Below, piece by piece: positions 42,151 to 51,777 of a DNA stretch of 64,000 nt (its first letter is position 1; each line of letters starts with the position of its first letter). The DNA is from Flavobacteriaceae bacterium PS02293 (GTDB lineage Bacteria; Bacteroidota; Bacteroidia; Flavobacteriales; Weeksellaceae): NCBI GenBank assembly GCA_029960045.1, contig JASCOV010000002.1, forward strand, positions 682,001-746,000, given 5' to 3'. The position numbers and the translations under genes are program-made. A model generated the notes under the pieces. The model saw only the letters and a program-made list of their open reading frames with translations. It ran no database searches and was not told the origin of the DNA.

Positions 42151-43911
42151 TTATTCTGATTTTACAACCTCGGTTCTCTCCGAAATTCCATTAGAGTTAA
42201 AAGCTTCAATTTGAAAATAATAAGCATCAGTTCTGTCAGCTCCAGTGAAGAAGTATTCATTTTTGCCATAAACCATTATGCTTCCGTATAATTTGTCAGG
42301 CGATTTCCCCCAATAGATTACGTAACCGTCAGCTTCGGAATTCTGTTGCCATTTGAACCAGATACTTCTTCTTTCGCCATATTTTTTCGGGTCAGCTCGC
42401 AAGGGAACAAATCCTTGGACTTTTCCAGGTTTCGTTCCCGCTCCTTTTCCAAAAACTCGGAATCCACTTAAAGCAAATTTTCCTGTCGGCATTTTCAAAT
42501 TTTCCATTTTCAGGAATCTTGCTTTTGCTGGTGTTTCCAGTTCTACATAATCGTGTGGAACGTCTTTTTGATTTTTTGATTTGTCAACAATTACTTTCCA
42601 GTTTTTGCCATCGTTAGAACCATAGATTTTATACTGATGCATTTTTCCAAGCGTTTTTCCCATAAACTCAACGTCTTGGTCAGCATAATTAATTTGGATG
42701 GCGTTGATTGTCGAAACTTCTCCCAAATCTGTCTGAAACCATTCTCCGGAATTTCCAGTTTTAGCGGACCAATAAGTTTTAATGTCTTCATCCACAGCAA
42801 GATTCGGTTGATAACCACCGAGAGTTGATGAAACCTGAACGGGTTTGTTATAATTAAGTAACATCCAGTCTGTAAATAATCCTTTGGAAAAATCTTTCCC
42901 CTGAGCAAATTGAGGAAGTAACGTAGGGTAATCGCCGTAAGCGGTGTTGGTGTACATCACATCATCTTTATCGAAACCTGTTGGCCAGATTCCCAAACGT
43001 CTTTCAAAATTATTTTTGGTCGAAATGAAAATTGTAGAAACGTGCCACCAATTCCCGAAATTATCTTCGAAAGTGGCGCCGTGACCAGCGCCTCTCGCAA
43101 AACCACCAGGTTTATAAGAAAACGGATTGTGTTGCTGATATTCAAAACCTTCCAATGGATTTTTGGAAACATAAACACCATCGGAATAACCGCTGAATTC
43201 TGTTGCTGGTGCGCCATATTGAAGGTAATATTTGTTATTATGTTTTGTCATCCAAGCTCCTTCCACAAATGGCTGAAGGAAAACATTGTCATTGTATTCT
43301 CCAAATCTTTCCCAGCCGTGGTCTTCGGGTTTTAGTCTTAAAACAGGTTTTACAAAACCTTCGGATTGCAGCGTTTTTGTTTTGACTTCGGTTCCGAGAA
43401 GAGGCCATTCGTTACTTGAGCCCCAATAAAGGTATAGTTTGTCTTTGTCTTCGTCATAATGAAATGCCGGATCCCAAGCGCCTACTTTCAAAGTATCAAC
43501 AGCTATTTTCCAATCGTCTTTTGTTGGATTTGTACTTTTCCAAATCGGGAAATCCTGTTCCCAAGTGGAACCAAAAACATATAAAGTATCTTTCATTTTC
43601 CAAACTGCGGGAGCGTTCAGGTCGTGAATGTATTTGTTATCTCTCAAAAATTTTCTGTGAACAAATTTCCAATCCAACATATTATCAGAATGCCAATATC
43701 CTTCCTGATTGGTGGAAAATAGGAACAGTTTTTTCTGAAAATTGACAATTACAGGGTCGGCAGTTGCGCGATGTTTTCCTTGTTTTGAGAAAACTTCGAA
43801 TGGTGTGTAGCCGTAATCTATATTGATAGGATTACAATATGTTTTTTGCTGTGCCGAAATCGAACTTAAAAAAAGTAAGAATGATAAAGTAAATATTGTT
43901 TTTAATTTCAT
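42151..43911 (-). CDS. Exported family 43 glycoside hydrolase with discoidin (CBM32-like) domain
   Basis: A 586-residue enzyme. The signal peptide is 1-20 (LLFLSSISAQ). A five-bladed GH43-type propeller (about 25-320) has HRATADPVIVNFQKKLFLFST, ATKNN-type turns, VGAWDPAFHYDEDKDKLYLYWGS (likely catalytic Asp) and FVEGAWMTKHNNKYYLQYGA (likely catalytic Glu). A discoidin/F5-8C-like domain (about 350-480) has KTYWSAKTGNSGEWFQTDLGEV. The last 90 residues are Fn3-like. It probably removes arabinose, xylose or galactose residues from plant glycans in the periplasm. It is the second gene of an operon after a small lipoprotein (10-bp gap). Confidence 0.88.
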   Translation of the reverse strand: MKLKTIFTLSFLLFLSSISAQQKTYCNPINIDYGYTPFEVFSKQGKHRATADPVIVNFQKKLFLFSTNQEGYWHSDNMLDWKFVHRKFLRDNKYIHDLNAPAVWKMKDTLYVFGSTWEQDFPIWKSTNPTKDDWKIAVDTLKVGAWDPAFHYDEDKDKLYLYWGSSNEWPLLGTEVKTKTLQSEGFVKPVLRLKPEDHGWERFGEYNDNVFLQPFVEGAWMTKHNNKYYLQYGAPATEFSGYSDGVYVSKNPLEGFEYQQHNPFSYKPGGFARGAGHGATFEDNFGNWWHVSTIFISTKNNFERRLGIWPTGFDKDDVMYTNTAYGDYPTLLPQFAQGKDFSKGLFTDWMLLNYNKPVQVSSTLGGYQPNLAVDEDIKTYWSAKTGNSGEWFQTDLGEVSTINAIQINYADQDVEFMGKTLGKMHQYKIYGSNDGKNWKVIVDKSKNQKDVPHDYVELETPAKARFLKMENLKMPTGKFALSGFRVFGKGAGTKPGKVQGFVPLRADPKKYGERRSIWFKWQQNSEADGYVIYWGKSPDKLYGSIMVYGKNEYFFTGADRTDAYYFQIEAFNSNGISERTEVVKSE

Positions 43912-43921
43912 TTGAGTTTTT

Positions 43922-44440
43922 TTATTCTAAGATTTTACTGTAATGTTCTAGAGTGTTGTCTACAAATCTGAAAGTGTCCTGTTTTATTTTCATTTTATCT
44001 TCCGAATCTCTGTAATAGAAAAGAATATTGTCTTTGTTATCAATCGTGAGTTTTTTACCTGCAGATTTCGCATCATAAAATTTATCTAATTTATAAATAA
44101 CATATTTGCCATTTTTCAAAGTGATAATGATTGGGAAATATTGAGAAGGAGCTACGTTTGTCCTGTTAAAGTTATTATTCACATTGGCGATGTAATCTTC
44201 TTCGCCGTCTTGGTTGAAATCCCCTTGGTCAATTGTCATTACTTCATTATTATTAAGAAAATTTTCAAACTGAATATCTTCTACACCGTCTGGTCTGTAA
44301 TATTTCATTTCATCATTCACATTCAGCTTGTTGGTAAAACTGTTTTTGCTGATGATGCTTTGTAGGGTTTTTAGGTCCATATCACTTCTAATACAAGAAA
44401 CTAAGCAGATTGTAATTAATAAATAAGAGAAGACTTTCAT
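43922..44440 (-). CDS. Putative lipoprotein, unknown function
   Basis: A 172-residue protein whose N-terminus is a lipoprotein signal (LLITICLVSC, with Cys16 as the lipidation site). The mature part is acidic and Asn-rich, with an FG-GAP/EF-hand-like stretch IDQGDFNQDGEEDYIANVNNN that could bind calcium and strands ending in NTLEHYSKIL. I do not recognise the family. It lies 10 bp upstream of the GH43 gene, so the two are probably expressed together. Confidence 0.65.
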   Translation of the reverse strand: MKVFSYLLITICLVSCIRSDMDLKTLQSIISKNSFTNKLNVNDEMKYYRPDGVEDIQFENFLNNNEVMTIDQGDFNQDGEEDYIANVNNNFNRTNVAPSQYFPIIITLKNGKYVIYKLDKFYDAKSAGKKLTIDNKDNILFYYRDSEDKMKIKQDTFRFVDNTLEHYSKILE

Positions 44441-44508
44441 TAAGAAAAAGATTTATCCCAAGTTATGTAAAAATGATGAAAATAGGTTCTATTAAATCAT
44501 TAAATTCT

Positions 44509-45510
44509 TTACATCAATATTCCGTTTGTTGGCTGGATGGCTTGTGGCAGGTCTTTTTCGTTCAGCATATCTCGCATATCGATTTCTATCATTCGGCTGA
44601 TCTGTGATATCGGAACATCGTTTGCGCTACCTTCAAAAGGGTTTTCGCAACTTTCGCCAATCTGTTCCAAAACCAAAAATACCCAACCCAACAACATACT
44701 GAAAGGAATAGTGAACCAGATATAAATGCTATCCAGTTTTGCAAATTCATTCAGAAAACCTAATGGTAAAAGGATGCAAAATAGATTGGTAAAATAAGTG
44801 TTTATTGTAGAAAACTGTCTTGGATAAGGGAAATTTTTTATACGCTCACATTTTCCTTGCTGATCATAAAACTCCTTCAATTGATTTTCCAAAGCCGTAT
44901 AATTAAAATCATTAATTGCCCCAGACTCGTGCAGGTTTCTCAAAGTTTCAGACTGTAAAGAAATAATCTGTGCCGCACGGTTTTTCTTTTCTAGAAGGAA
45001 ATCAACTTCATTATTATTAATGTAATGTTTTAGTTCTTCGCCAAGCTCAGATTCCCATTCCGGAACTTTGTAAAACTGAAGATATCGTCTATTATAAGGA
45101 CGTGTTTTCACATTTTCCCAAATCTTCACTTCTCTCAATTGAAATCTCAATGCCGTAAGCCAGGCAAAATGACGGTAAAATAATTCTTTGTGCAGTTCTT
45201 TTTCCTGATCAGAATCTGTTCTGATGAAATCTTTGACCATAATCGCAAAAGTTCTACTATTATTAATAATCGCTCCATAGATTTGTCTTGCTTCCCAAAG
45301 TCGGCCGTAAGTTTGTGTGTTTCTAAATCCGGAAATAAAAGCAGTTGCAGTTCCCAAAAGCGCAATCGGAACCCAAGGAATCGCCAGCCATTTCCAACCA
45401 AGAAAGTAAAATAATAAAGTTGGAATAGAGCTTATGATCAACATTTTTATAATCTTTTCTCTAGTCCATAATATGAAATGAGAAACTTTGTATCTGTTAG
45501 ATGCGTTCAT
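44509..45510 (-). CDS. Bestrophin family ion channel protein
   Basis: A 333-residue inner-membrane protein. Hydrophobic pairs lie near residues 20-60 and 235-275. The family blocks are PWVPIALLGTATAFISGFRNTQTYGRLWEARQIYGAIINNSRTFA, DEKD-like GLW/NEF segments, and NPFEGSANDVPISQISRMIEIDM (the conserved acidic Ca-clasp-like region). Bacterial bestrophins form pentameric channels, cation- or anion-selective depending on pore residues; which applies here cannot be told. It begins 20 bp after the thioesterase gene, so the two are likely co-transcribed. Confidence 0.9.
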   Translation of the reverse strand: MNASNRYKVSHFILWTREKIIKMLIISSIPTLLFYFLGWKWLAIPWVPIALLGTATAFISGFRNTQTYGRLWEARQIYGAIINNSRTFAIMVKDFIRTDSDQEKELHKELFYRHFAWLTALRFQLREVKIWENVKTRPYNRRYLQFYKVPEWESELGEELKHYINNNEVDFLLEKKNRAAQIISLQSETLRNLHESGAINDFNYTALENQLKEFYDQQGKCERIKNFPYPRQFSTINTYFTNLFCILLPLGFLNEFAKLDSIYIWFTIPFSMLLGWVFLVLEQIGESCENPFEGSANDVPISQISRMIEIDMRDMLNEKDLPQAIQPTNGILM

Positions 45511-45530
45511 TTATGTTTTTTAGTTTAACT

Positions 45531-45947
45531 TTAAATATCAGTGTTCCATTTTTTCTCAATCAATTCCATTAGATAGTCTGGACACTTTACAATTTTATTA
45601 GTTTCGGAATCCAGAAAGAAGAGAGTAGTGGAAGCTTCTGTGATTTTTACATTATCCTCATTATAAATTTCGTAATCGAACTCAATTCTGATTCCCGGTA
45701 TTTTTCTAATATAAGTCCGAATTTCCAAAAGTTGGTCATAAAGTGCTGGTTTCAAATACTTAATTTTGTATTCTGAAACCGGTAAGAAAATTCCTCTTTT
45801 TTCGATTTCATCATAAGACATCCCGAGACTACGGAAAAGTTCTACTCTTGCAACTTCAAAGTATTCTGCATAGTTGCCATAATAGACGTATTTCATAGGG
45901 TCTGTTTCTCCGTAACGTACTCGTATCGTGTTAGTTGTAAGTATCAT
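45531..45947 (-). CDS. Acyl-CoA thioesterase, YbgC/4HBT hotdog family
   Basis: A 138-residue hotdog-fold thioesterase. The signature is RYGETDPMKYVYYGNYAEYFEVARVE (catalytic Asp within ETDPM), followed by the central hotdog helix and YKIKYLKPALYDQLLEI. It hydrolyses short- to medium-chain acyl-CoA in the cytoplasm; family members often serve the Tol-Pal locus or phospholipid metabolism, neither of which is visible here. A perfect -7 box TATATTTG (45977-45970) precedes it, and it diverges from dnaA. Confidence 0.92.
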   Translation of the reverse strand: MILTTNTIRVRYGETDPMKYVYYGNYAEYFEVARVELFRSLGMSYDEIEKRGIFLPVSEYKIKYLKPALYDQLLEIRTYIRKIPGIRIEFDYEIYNEDNVKITEASTTLFFLDSETNKIVKCPDYLMELIEKKWNTDI

Positions 45948-45969
45948 TTTAAGTTGTTAATAATTCATA

Positions 45970-45977
45970 CAAATATA
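45970..45977 (-). promoter_or_regulatory. -7 box of the thioesterase-bestrophin operon
   Basis: A perfect TATATTTG on the minus strand, 22 bp before the ATG at 45947. No -33 TTG at normal spacing. Confidence 0.55.
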
Positions 45978-46081
45978 TTTTTTAATAATCAATAGTGAAA
46001 AAATTTTTTTATGAAAATTAATAATTAGATATTTGTTGTCTTCTTAAAAAACTAAAATCCCACCGGAAATAGCAGCAGAAA

Positions 46082-47536
46082 ATGAATGAAAATTTAGTAT
46101 TGATCTGGGATAGGTGTCTCCAATTTATGAGAGATAACTTGAACGCAGCGGAGGACAACACAGACCTCAAAAAGTTAGAAAATTCTTTCGACTTGTTATT
46201 TGATAAAGTTCAGCCAATTTCTTTGGTGAACAATAATCTCACGTTGCTTGTTCCCAGTGATTTTTACAAAGAATATATCGAGGACAATTACTTGTCTTTA
46301 CTGTCTGCTGCGCTTAAGAAAAATATCGGTAAAGGTGTGAAATTGTGGTATTCTGTGATGGAAAACAAACCATCGGGAAAAGAAAAACCAATTACGATGA
46401 ACGTAAAAGGGATTTCTACACAACAACCTAAAATACAAGAAGCTAGACCTGTTTTAAGAGAAAATAATGTTAATGCTTTTGCAGTTCCGGGAATCAAAAA
46501 AATCAACATTGATTCTAACCTGAAAGCAGATCAATCTTTTGACAATTTCATCGAGGGAGAAAGTAATAAATTTGCTTCAACTGTTGCGAGATCGATTGCA
46601 AAAAGACCTGGTTCTACGGCTTTCAATCCATTATTTGTCTATGGAGGTTATGGTGTTGGAAAAACGCATCTGGCTCAAGCGATTGGTTTGGAAGTGAAAT
46701 CGGCTTATCCAGAGAAAGTGGTTTTGTATCAATCTTCTGAAAAATTCATTCAGGATTTTGTGAAGGCGGCGAAGTCTCAGAACAAAACAGATTTCCAGCA
46801 TTATTATCAGATGATCGATGTTTTGATCATCGATGATATCCAGTTTCTTTCTGGTAAAGCAGCAACACAAGATAGTTTCTTCCATATTTTTGATTATTTG
46901 CATCAGAATGGAAAACAGATCATCCTGACTTCTGATAAGGCTCCAGCTGATATTCTTGACACTCAGGAAAGAATTATTTCCCGCTTCAAATGGGGACTTT
47001 CTGCTGAGATCAAATCACCAAACTTCGATACAAGAAGAAAAATTATCGTTGATAAGCTTAGTCGTGACGGAATCGAATTGACAGATGATATGTTGGATTA
47101 TCTGGCATCGGAAGTTAAAACAAACGGTGTAAGAGAATTGATTGGTGTTGTAAATGCAGTAATTGCTTATTCTACAGTTTACAAATCTGATTTCAGTTTA
47201 GATCTACTAAAAGATACGATTAATAAATTAGCCACAACTCAGAAGAAAACCATCAATATTCCTTACATCCAAGAGATTGTTTGCGATTATTTCGGAATTC
47301 AGAGAGAGCAATTGTTGTCTAAAACCAGAAAAAGAGAAATCGCTTTGCCGAGACAGTTGGCGATGTATTTTGCAAAAGAATATACCAACGCAACATTCAC
47401 TAAAATTGGTGAAGAAATGGGTGGAAAAGACCACTCAACTGTGATGTACGCTTGCGACACAATCCGAGATGTTTCAAAAATTGATAAAGAACTTAAAAAA
47501 TACATTAAGGATCTGAAAGAAAAGATTGCTCAATAA
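46082..47536 (+). CDS. dnaA: Chromosomal replication initiator protein DnaA
   Basis: A 484-residue AAA+ initiator of full length. Domain I (1-90) includes WDRCLQFMRDNL, and domain II is a short linker. Domain III has Walker A VYGGYGVGKTHLAQA (187-201), Walker B DVLIIDDIQFL, sensor I LTSDKAP and the arginine finger region RIISRFKWG. Domain IV binds DNA and carries ALPRQLAMYFAKEYT and the signature GGKDHSTVMYACDTI. No cluster of TTATCCACA boxes is visible on either side and dnaN does not follow, so this is not evidently the replication origin. An intrinsic terminator follows. Confidence 0.97.
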   Translation: MNENLVLIWDRCLQFMRDNLNAAEDNTDLKKLENSFDLLFDKVQPISLVNNNLTLLVPSDFYKEYIEDNYLSLLSAALKKNIGKGVKLWYSVMENKPSGKEKPITMNVKGISTQQPKIQEARPVLRENNVNAFAVPGIKKINIDSNLKADQSFDNFIEGESNKFASTVARSIAKRPGSTAFNPLFVYGGYGVGKTHLAQAIGLEVKSAYPEKVVLYQSSEKFIQDFVKAAKSQNKTDFQHYYQMIDVLIIDDIQFLSGKAATQDSFFHIFDYLHQNGKQIILTSDKAPADILDTQERIISRFKWGLSAEIKSPNFDTRRKIIVDKLSRDGIELTDDMLDYLASEVKTNGVRELIGVVNAVIAYSTVYKSDFSLDLLKDTINKLATTQKKTINIPYIQEIVCDYFGIQREQLLSKTRKREIALPRQLAMYFAKEYTNATFTKIGEEMGGKDHSTVMYACDTIRDVSKIDKELKKYIKDLKEKIAQ

Positions 47537-47543
47537 CAAATAC

Positions 47544-47574
47544 AAGGATTTAATTTTTTTTAAATCCTTTTTTT
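47544..47574 (+). terminator. Intrinsic terminator of dnaA
   Basis: The stem AAGGATTTA (47544-47552) / TAAATCCTT (47561-47569), with an 8-nt T loop, is followed by a T-run. Confidence 0.85.
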
Positions 47575-47594
47575 ATTAACCTGTAATATTAAGG

Positions 47595-47671
47595 CTTCGA
47601 CTCCGGTCAGCCTGACAATTTGTTCAAATAGTTATATGGTATTAAGACTGTCACACTGAGCGGAGTCGAAG
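47595..47671. repeat. REP-like dyad element, copy 2
   Basis: The arms 47595-47617 (starting CTTCGACTCCGGTCAG) and 47649-47671 (ending GAGCGGAGTCGAAG) flank a 31-bp centre. It lies between the dnaA terminator and the phosphatase promoter. Confidence 0.75.
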
Positions 47672-47698
47672 TGTTTTCTCAATATTAATAATTTGAAT

Positions 47699-47706
47699 TA
47701 AATTTG
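47699..47706 (+). promoter_or_regulatory. -7 box of the low-molecular-weight phosphatase gene
   Basis: A perfect TAAATTTG, 22 bp before the ATG at 47729. The REP-like dyad ends 27 bp upstream, where a -33 element would be expected but is not seen. Confidence 0.5.
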
Positions 47707-47728
47707 ACTTTTTGAAAACATTTTAACA

Positions 47729-48169
47729 ATGAAAATACTAATGGTTTGTCTCGGAAATATATGCAGAAGTCCTTTAGCAGAAGGAATTTTGAAACATAAA
47801 TTAGGAGAAGGTTATTTTGTGGACAGCGCCGGAACCATCAATTATCACGAAGGAAGTCAACCAGACGAACGTTCTATCAAAACCGCAACTAAAAACGGAA
47901 TCGATATTTCCACACAGAAATCTCGACCAATCACCAAATCAGATTTTGACAAATTCGATCTGATATTCTGTATGGACAAAAGCAATTACAAAGACGTTTT
48001 GAAGCTCGCAGATGATTCCCAGAAACACAAAGTAAGATTGATTTTGGATAATGAGCTGGAAGTTCCCGATCCGTATTTCGGAGGAATCGATGGTTTTGAT
48101 AAAGTTTACCAAATGCTCGATGAATCTTGTGAAATAATTGCCGAAAAAATCAAGAACAATACCATATAA
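47729..48169 (+). CDS. Low-molecular-weight protein tyrosine phosphatase
   Basis: A 146-residue cysteine phosphatase. The P-loop CLGNICRS has nucleophile Cys7 and Arg13, and the general acid is Asp114 in DPYFGG. The length and spacing are canonical. Bacterial members act on tyrosine kinases of capsule synthesis or on arginine phosphate; no kinase or capsule genes adjoin it, so the target is open. A symporter gene follows 39 bp later with its own -7 box. Confidence 0.94.
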   Translation: MKILMVCLGNICRSPLAEGILKHKLGEGYFVDSAGTINYHEGSQPDERSIKTATKNGIDISTQKSRPITKSDFDKFDLIFCMDKSNYKDVLKLADDSQKHKVRLILDNELEVPDPYFGGIDGFDKVYQMLDESCEIIAEKIKNNTI

Positions 48170-48183
48170 TTCATAAACAATTC

Positions 48184-48191
48184 TAAATTTG
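48184..48191 (+). promoter_or_regulatory. -7 box of the symporter gene
   Basis: A perfect TAAATTTG, 17 bp before the ATG at 48209, giving a short leader. No -33 TTG at standard spacing. Confidence 0.45.
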
Positions 48192-48208
48192 TAAGACAAG
48201 CCATTCTT

Positions 48209-49486
48209 ATGAATTTTGACATTGAACAAAAACCGCTGAAGCCCAAAAAATTCTATCAGCATCTCTATATTCAGGTTTTGATAGCTATTATTTTCGGGGT
48301 TTCACTCGGTTATTTTTATCCTGATCTGGGAGAGAAAATGAAACCTTTGGGCGATGGATTCATCAAATTGGTAAAGATGATCATCGCACCAGTTATTTTC
48401 CTTACAGTTTCTACTGGAATTGCCGGAATGAGCGACCTCAAAAAAGTTGGAAGAGTGGCAGGAAAAGCATTCATCTATTTCTTTACATTTTCAACTTTGG
48501 CTTTGATTATTGGTTTGATTGTCAGTCATATTGTACAACCTGGAAAAGGCCTCAATATCAATCCTGATACTTTGAACGGAGCAGAAATTGAGAAATATGT
48601 CAAAGCCGCTCACGACAATTCGATGGTCAGTTTTATCTTCAACATAATTCCCGAAACGTTGTTCAGTCCTTTGACTGGCGATAATATTTTGCAGGTTTTG
48701 TTGGTGGCTATTTTGTTCGGCGTTGCTTTGGCGGTTACTTCGGAAAAAAGTCAGCCGGTTCAGGATTTTCTTCTGACTTTAACGATTCCGATTTTCAAAA
48801 TTGTAGAGATATTGATGAAACTCGCTCCAATTGGCGCTTTCGGAGCAATGGCATTCACAATTGGGAAATATGGTGTGGAATCGCTAAAGAATCTCGCAAT
48901 GCTTGTTGGCACATTTTACATCACTTCTGCGTTGTTTGTAGTTTTGGTTTTAGGAAGTGTCGCTTGGTATAATGGATTCAATATTTTCAAATTTCTGCGA
49001 TATTTAAAGGACGAGATTCTATTAGTTTTGGGAACAAGCTCTTCCGAACCTGCGCTTCCAGGATTGATGAAAAAGCTTGAAAATGCAGGTTGTGAAAAAG
49101 GTGTTGTCGGTTTAGTTGTTCCGACTGGCTATTCCTTCAATCTTGATGGAACCAATATTTATATGACTTTGGCAGCGCTTTTCATCGCTCAAGCTTGCAA
49201 TATCGATTTGACATTGGAACATCAGCTTGGTTTACTTTTGGTTGCAATGTTAAGTTCCAAAGGTGCAGCTGGCGTTTCCGGCGCAGGATTTATCACATTG
49301 GCAGCGACTTTGGCGGTTGTTCCCGAAGTTCCGATTGCGGGAATGACTTTGATTCTAGGAATTGATAAATTTATGTCAGAATGTCGAGCTTTGACCAATG
49401 TCATTGGAAATGCTGTTGCAACGGTGGTTGTTTCCAATTGGGAAAATCGTCTGGATAAAGATCGATTAAAAGAAGTTTTGAATTAA
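48209..49486 (+). CDS. Dicarboxylate/amino acid:cation symporter (DAACS family)
   Basis: A 425-residue inner-membrane secondary transporter of the GltP/DctA fold with eight helices and two re-entrant hairpins. Diagnostic parts are [38 protein letters not shown] (HP1, the Ser-rich tip), [24 protein letters not shown] (TM7 NLDGT motif), [21 protein letters not shown] (HP2) and [26 protein letters not shown] (TM8, substrate-binding Asp, Arg and Asn). The Arg of ECRA favours dicarboxylates or acidic amino acids. Na+ or H+ coupling cannot be told. Confidence 0.94.
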   Translation: MNFDIEQKPLKPKKFYQHLYIQVLIAIIFGVSLGYFYPDLGEKMKPLGDGFIKLVKMIIAPVIFLTVSTGIAGMSDLKKVGRVAGKAFIYFFTFSTLALIIGLIVSHIVQPGKGLNINPDTLNGAEIEKYVKAAHDNSMVSFIFNIIPETLFSPLTGDNILQVLLVAILFGVALAVTSEKSQPVQDFLLTLTIPIFKIVEILMKLAPIGAFGAMAFTIGKYGVESLKNLAMLVGTFYITSALFVVLVLGSVAWYNGFNIFKFLRYLKDEILLVLGTSSSEPALPGLMKKLENAGCEKGVVGLVVPTGYSFNLDGTNIYMTLAALFIAQACNIDLTLEHQLGLLLVAMLSSKGAAGVSGAGFITLAATLAVVPEVPIAGMTLILGIDKFMSECRALTNVIGNAVATVVVSNWENRLDKDRLKEVLN

Positions 49487-49503
49487 CTTTGTAATGGATC
49501 TAA

Positions 49504-49688
49504 TTTGGGCAGCTTAATCCGCCTTCCGCTCCCAAACCTAGCGGAGTGGTTCGACGGAGTCAATCTTTTTTGCAGAAGATTTTCATTTCAATAGAAATTT
49601 TAGTCACACAAAAAGGATTTCCGCTCAAACCTAGCGAAGTGGTTCATCGATTCAAATAAAAATAGAAAGGATGAGATAAGTCGGGCTG
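49504..49688 (+). repeat. Dispersed intergenic element, copy A, with two nested insertions
   Basis: This stretch is the inverted counterpart of 51778-51886. It shares GGGCAGCTT, CCGCCTTCCG, CAATCTTTTTTGCAG, CAATAGAAATT, AAAGGATTTCC and TCGGGCTG in the same order. Relative to that copy it carries two extra segments (about 49535-49560 and 49628-49679), both starting ACCTAGCGRAGTGGTTC. It occupies most of the 335-bp gap; the rest shows a lone CTACGGAATGACAAA motif and no gene. Confidence 0.7.
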
Positions 49689-49821
49689 TAGATTCAACAT
49701 AGAACAACATCCAATATAAAAACATAATTTTGTTATTCGTACAACCCAGACTGTTGAGATTCCTACGGAATGACAAACGGAAATGCTTTATTCATAATAC
49801 TTTTATAATATACAATTAGAG

Positions 49822-50520
49822 ATGCTTTACCTTTTACCAGCTTACCTTTCCGAAAATTCTCCGACAGATTATTTTGCACCAACGATCAAAGATATCATTA
49901 TGAACGTTGATCATTATTTTGTAGAAAATGAAAAAACGGCAAGAAAGGTCATCAAATTTTTCGCACCGGAAAAGAAACAACCGGAGTTGAAATTGTTTCT
50001 CCTCGACAAATATTCCGAAACAGCTGATTTGAAAGAAGCTCAAAAACTGATGAAAGAAGGTGTGGATTTCGGATTGTTATCAGAAGCGGGTTTGCCTTGT
50101 ATCGGCGATCCGGGAAATATCATTGTGGGCTGGTCTCATAAAAATAATGTAAAAGTCATTCCTGTCAACGGACCAAGTTCTTTTGTTTTGGCTTTGATTG
50201 CCAGCGGTTTCAACGGGCAGCAATTTTCATTCAACGGTTATTTGGCGATTGAAAAGGATAAAAAGAAAAAAGAAATTCAGAATCTGGAAAGTTTGGTTGA
50301 AAAAACTGGATTTACACAGATATTTATGGAAACGCCTTATCGTAATAATCCACTTTTTGAAGATTTAACGAAGTTTCTGAATCCAAATACAAAGTTGTGC
50401 ATCGCAGCCAATATCAACGATCCGGAAAACGAATTCATCCAAACAAAAACCATCAACGATTGGAAAAAACAAAAGCCAGAATTACATAAAATTCCTGCTG
50501 TTTTTCTCATTGGAAAATAA
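49822..50520 (+). CDS. RsmI-like SAM-dependent methyltransferase (tetrapyrrole methylase fold)
   Basis: A 232-residue protein of the tetrapyrrole methylase superfamily. It has GLLSEAGLPCIGDPGNIIV, VIPVNGPSSFVLALIASGFNGQQFSFNGYL and FMETPYRNNPLFEDL, which are the core RsmI motifs. RsmI 2'-O-methylates C1402 of 16S rRNA. The N-terminus differs from typical RsmI (LYLLPAYLSENSPTDY in place of a TPIGNL motif), as in a flavobacterial branch annotated only as SAM-dependent methyltransferase. Whether it replaces or accompanies true RsmI is unknown. It is followed by a 12-bp hairpin. Confidence 0.85.
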   Translation: MLYLLPAYLSENSPTDYFAPTIKDIIMNVDHYFVENEKTARKVIKFFAPEKKQPELKLFLLDKYSETADLKEAQKLMKEGVDFGLLSEAGLPCIGDPGNIIVGWSHKNNVKVIPVNGPSSFVLALIASGFNGQQFSFNGYLAIEKDKKKKEIQNLESLVEKTGFTQIFMETPYRNNPLFEDLTKFLNPNTKLCIAANINDPENEFIQTKTINDWKKQKPELHKIPAVFLIGK

Positions 50521-50532
50521 ATATAATAGAAA

Positions 50533-50569
50533 TTAGAAGTTAGATTTTAGAAATTAGTCTAACTTCTAA
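50533..50569. terminator. Hairpin between the methylase and AI-2E genes
   Basis: A perfect 12-bp stem, TTAGAAGTTAGA (50533-50544) / TCTAACTTCTAA (50558-50569), with a 13-nt loop. It lacks a T-tract, so it may attenuate or protect the transcript rather than end it. Confidence 0.5.
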
Positions 50570-50594
50570 CCTCTAAAACCTAATCTCTACTAAT

Positions 50595-51746
50595 ATGAAT
50601 CAAACCTATCCTTTTTACCTAAAGCTTTCCTGTATATTGATCAGTATTATGATTCTCGGATTCCTTGCTATCATTGGACAGCAGATTCTGATCCCAATGG
50701 TTTTAGGATTACTGATTGCTATTTTACTGATGCCGATGTGTCGGTTTATGGAAAAGAGATTACGGTTTCCGAGAGGTTTATCTTCTATTTTGGCTAGTCT
50801 TTTAGCTTTGGCAATTATTGGCGGTGTGATTTATGGTTTGTCTATCCAGGTTGCTAAACTATCTAACGACTGGCCTCAGTTTCAAAAACAATTCATTACT
50901 CTTACGGACGATCTGCAAAGCTGGATTTCCAAAACTTTCGGAGTCAGACGCAAGGATCAATTGGAATATCTGAATGATACCGCGAAAAAATCAATTAGTA
51001 CAGGAACTGCGATTTTAGAAACTGCTCTCAAATCTATTGGCTACGTCTTGATGCTGACCGGTTTTACTTTTCTTTTCACATTATTTTTCCTGTTGTACAG
51101 AACACATTTGCTTAAATTTTTGGTAGCCAGTTTTTCTGAAACGTATCATAAAACGGTTTTCGAAATTATTGATAATATCCAGTTTATGGTAAAGAAATAT
51201 TTGGTCGGATTGTTCTTTCAAATGCTGATTGTTACAGTTTTATCATTGATTGCTTACACTATTATCGGAGTCAAATATAACTTTATGCTCGCCATCTTGA
51301 CTGGAATTCTGAATATTCTACCTTACATCGGAATTTTCACGGCATTGGTAATTGGTGCTTTGATTACGTTTGCAACTTCGGGTGTGAGTCATGTTCTGTT
51401 TATTGTGATTGCGATTGTTGTCATTCACGCCATCGACGGAAATATCATTATGCCGAGAGTTGTTGGTTCCAAAGTGAAGATTAATTCTTTGATTGTAATT
51501 ATCGGTTTGGTAGTTGGCGAAATGCTTTGGGGAATTGCAGGAATGCTTTTGACGATTCCTGTTTTAGCGATATTGAAAATTGTTTTTGATAGAGTAGAAG
51601 GTCTTCAGTCCTGGGGATTCCTGATGGGAGAAGACGATGACGTTCCGATTTTCAAATCTACTTTTGATAAATATTTTTTGGTAAAGAAAACTAAAGTGAA
51701 AAAAGTTGAAATAGTCGCTGATCCGAATGACGAATCGAATAAATAA
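50595..51746 (+). CDS. AI-2E family transporter
   Basis: A 383-residue inner-membrane protein with about eight helices. It shows the family pairs ILIPMVLGLLIAILLMPMCRF near the start, a central hydrophilic segment (LQSWISKTFGVRRKDQLEYL), and the C-terminal block NILPYIGIFTALVIGALI and VVIHAIDGNIIMPRVVGSKVKINSLIVIIGL. Named after an E. coli autoinducer-2 exporter, the family also includes Na+/H+ antiporter-like members, so the cargo is uncertain. A charged tail of about 40 residues ends the protein. Confidence 0.9.
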   Translation: MNQTYPFYLKLSCILISIMILGFLAIIGQQILIPMVLGLLIAILLMPMCRFMEKRLRFPRGLSSILASLLALAIIGGVIYGLSIQVAKLSNDWPQFQKQFITLTDDLQSWISKTFGVRRKDQLEYLNDTAKKSISTGTAILETALKSIGYVLMLTGFTFLFTLFFLLYRTHLLKFLVASFSETYHKTVFEIIDNIQFMVKKYLVGLFFQMLIVTVLSLIAYTIIGVKYNFMLAILTGILNILPYIGIFTALVIGALITFATSGVSHVLFIVIAIVVIHAIDGNIIMPRVVGSKVKINSLIVIIGLVVGEMLWGIAGMLLTIPVLAILKIVFDRVEGLQSWGFLMGEDDDVPIFKSTFDKYFLVKKTKVKKVEIVADPNDESNK

Positions 51747-51777
51747 CCTGAAAAATTTCTAAAAAAGTAGAAATTCG

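Noticed and set aside
45948..47720. Replication origin next to dnaA
   Set aside because: I see no cluster of TTATCCACA-type boxes, dnaN does not follow, and flavobacterial origins often lie away from dnaA.
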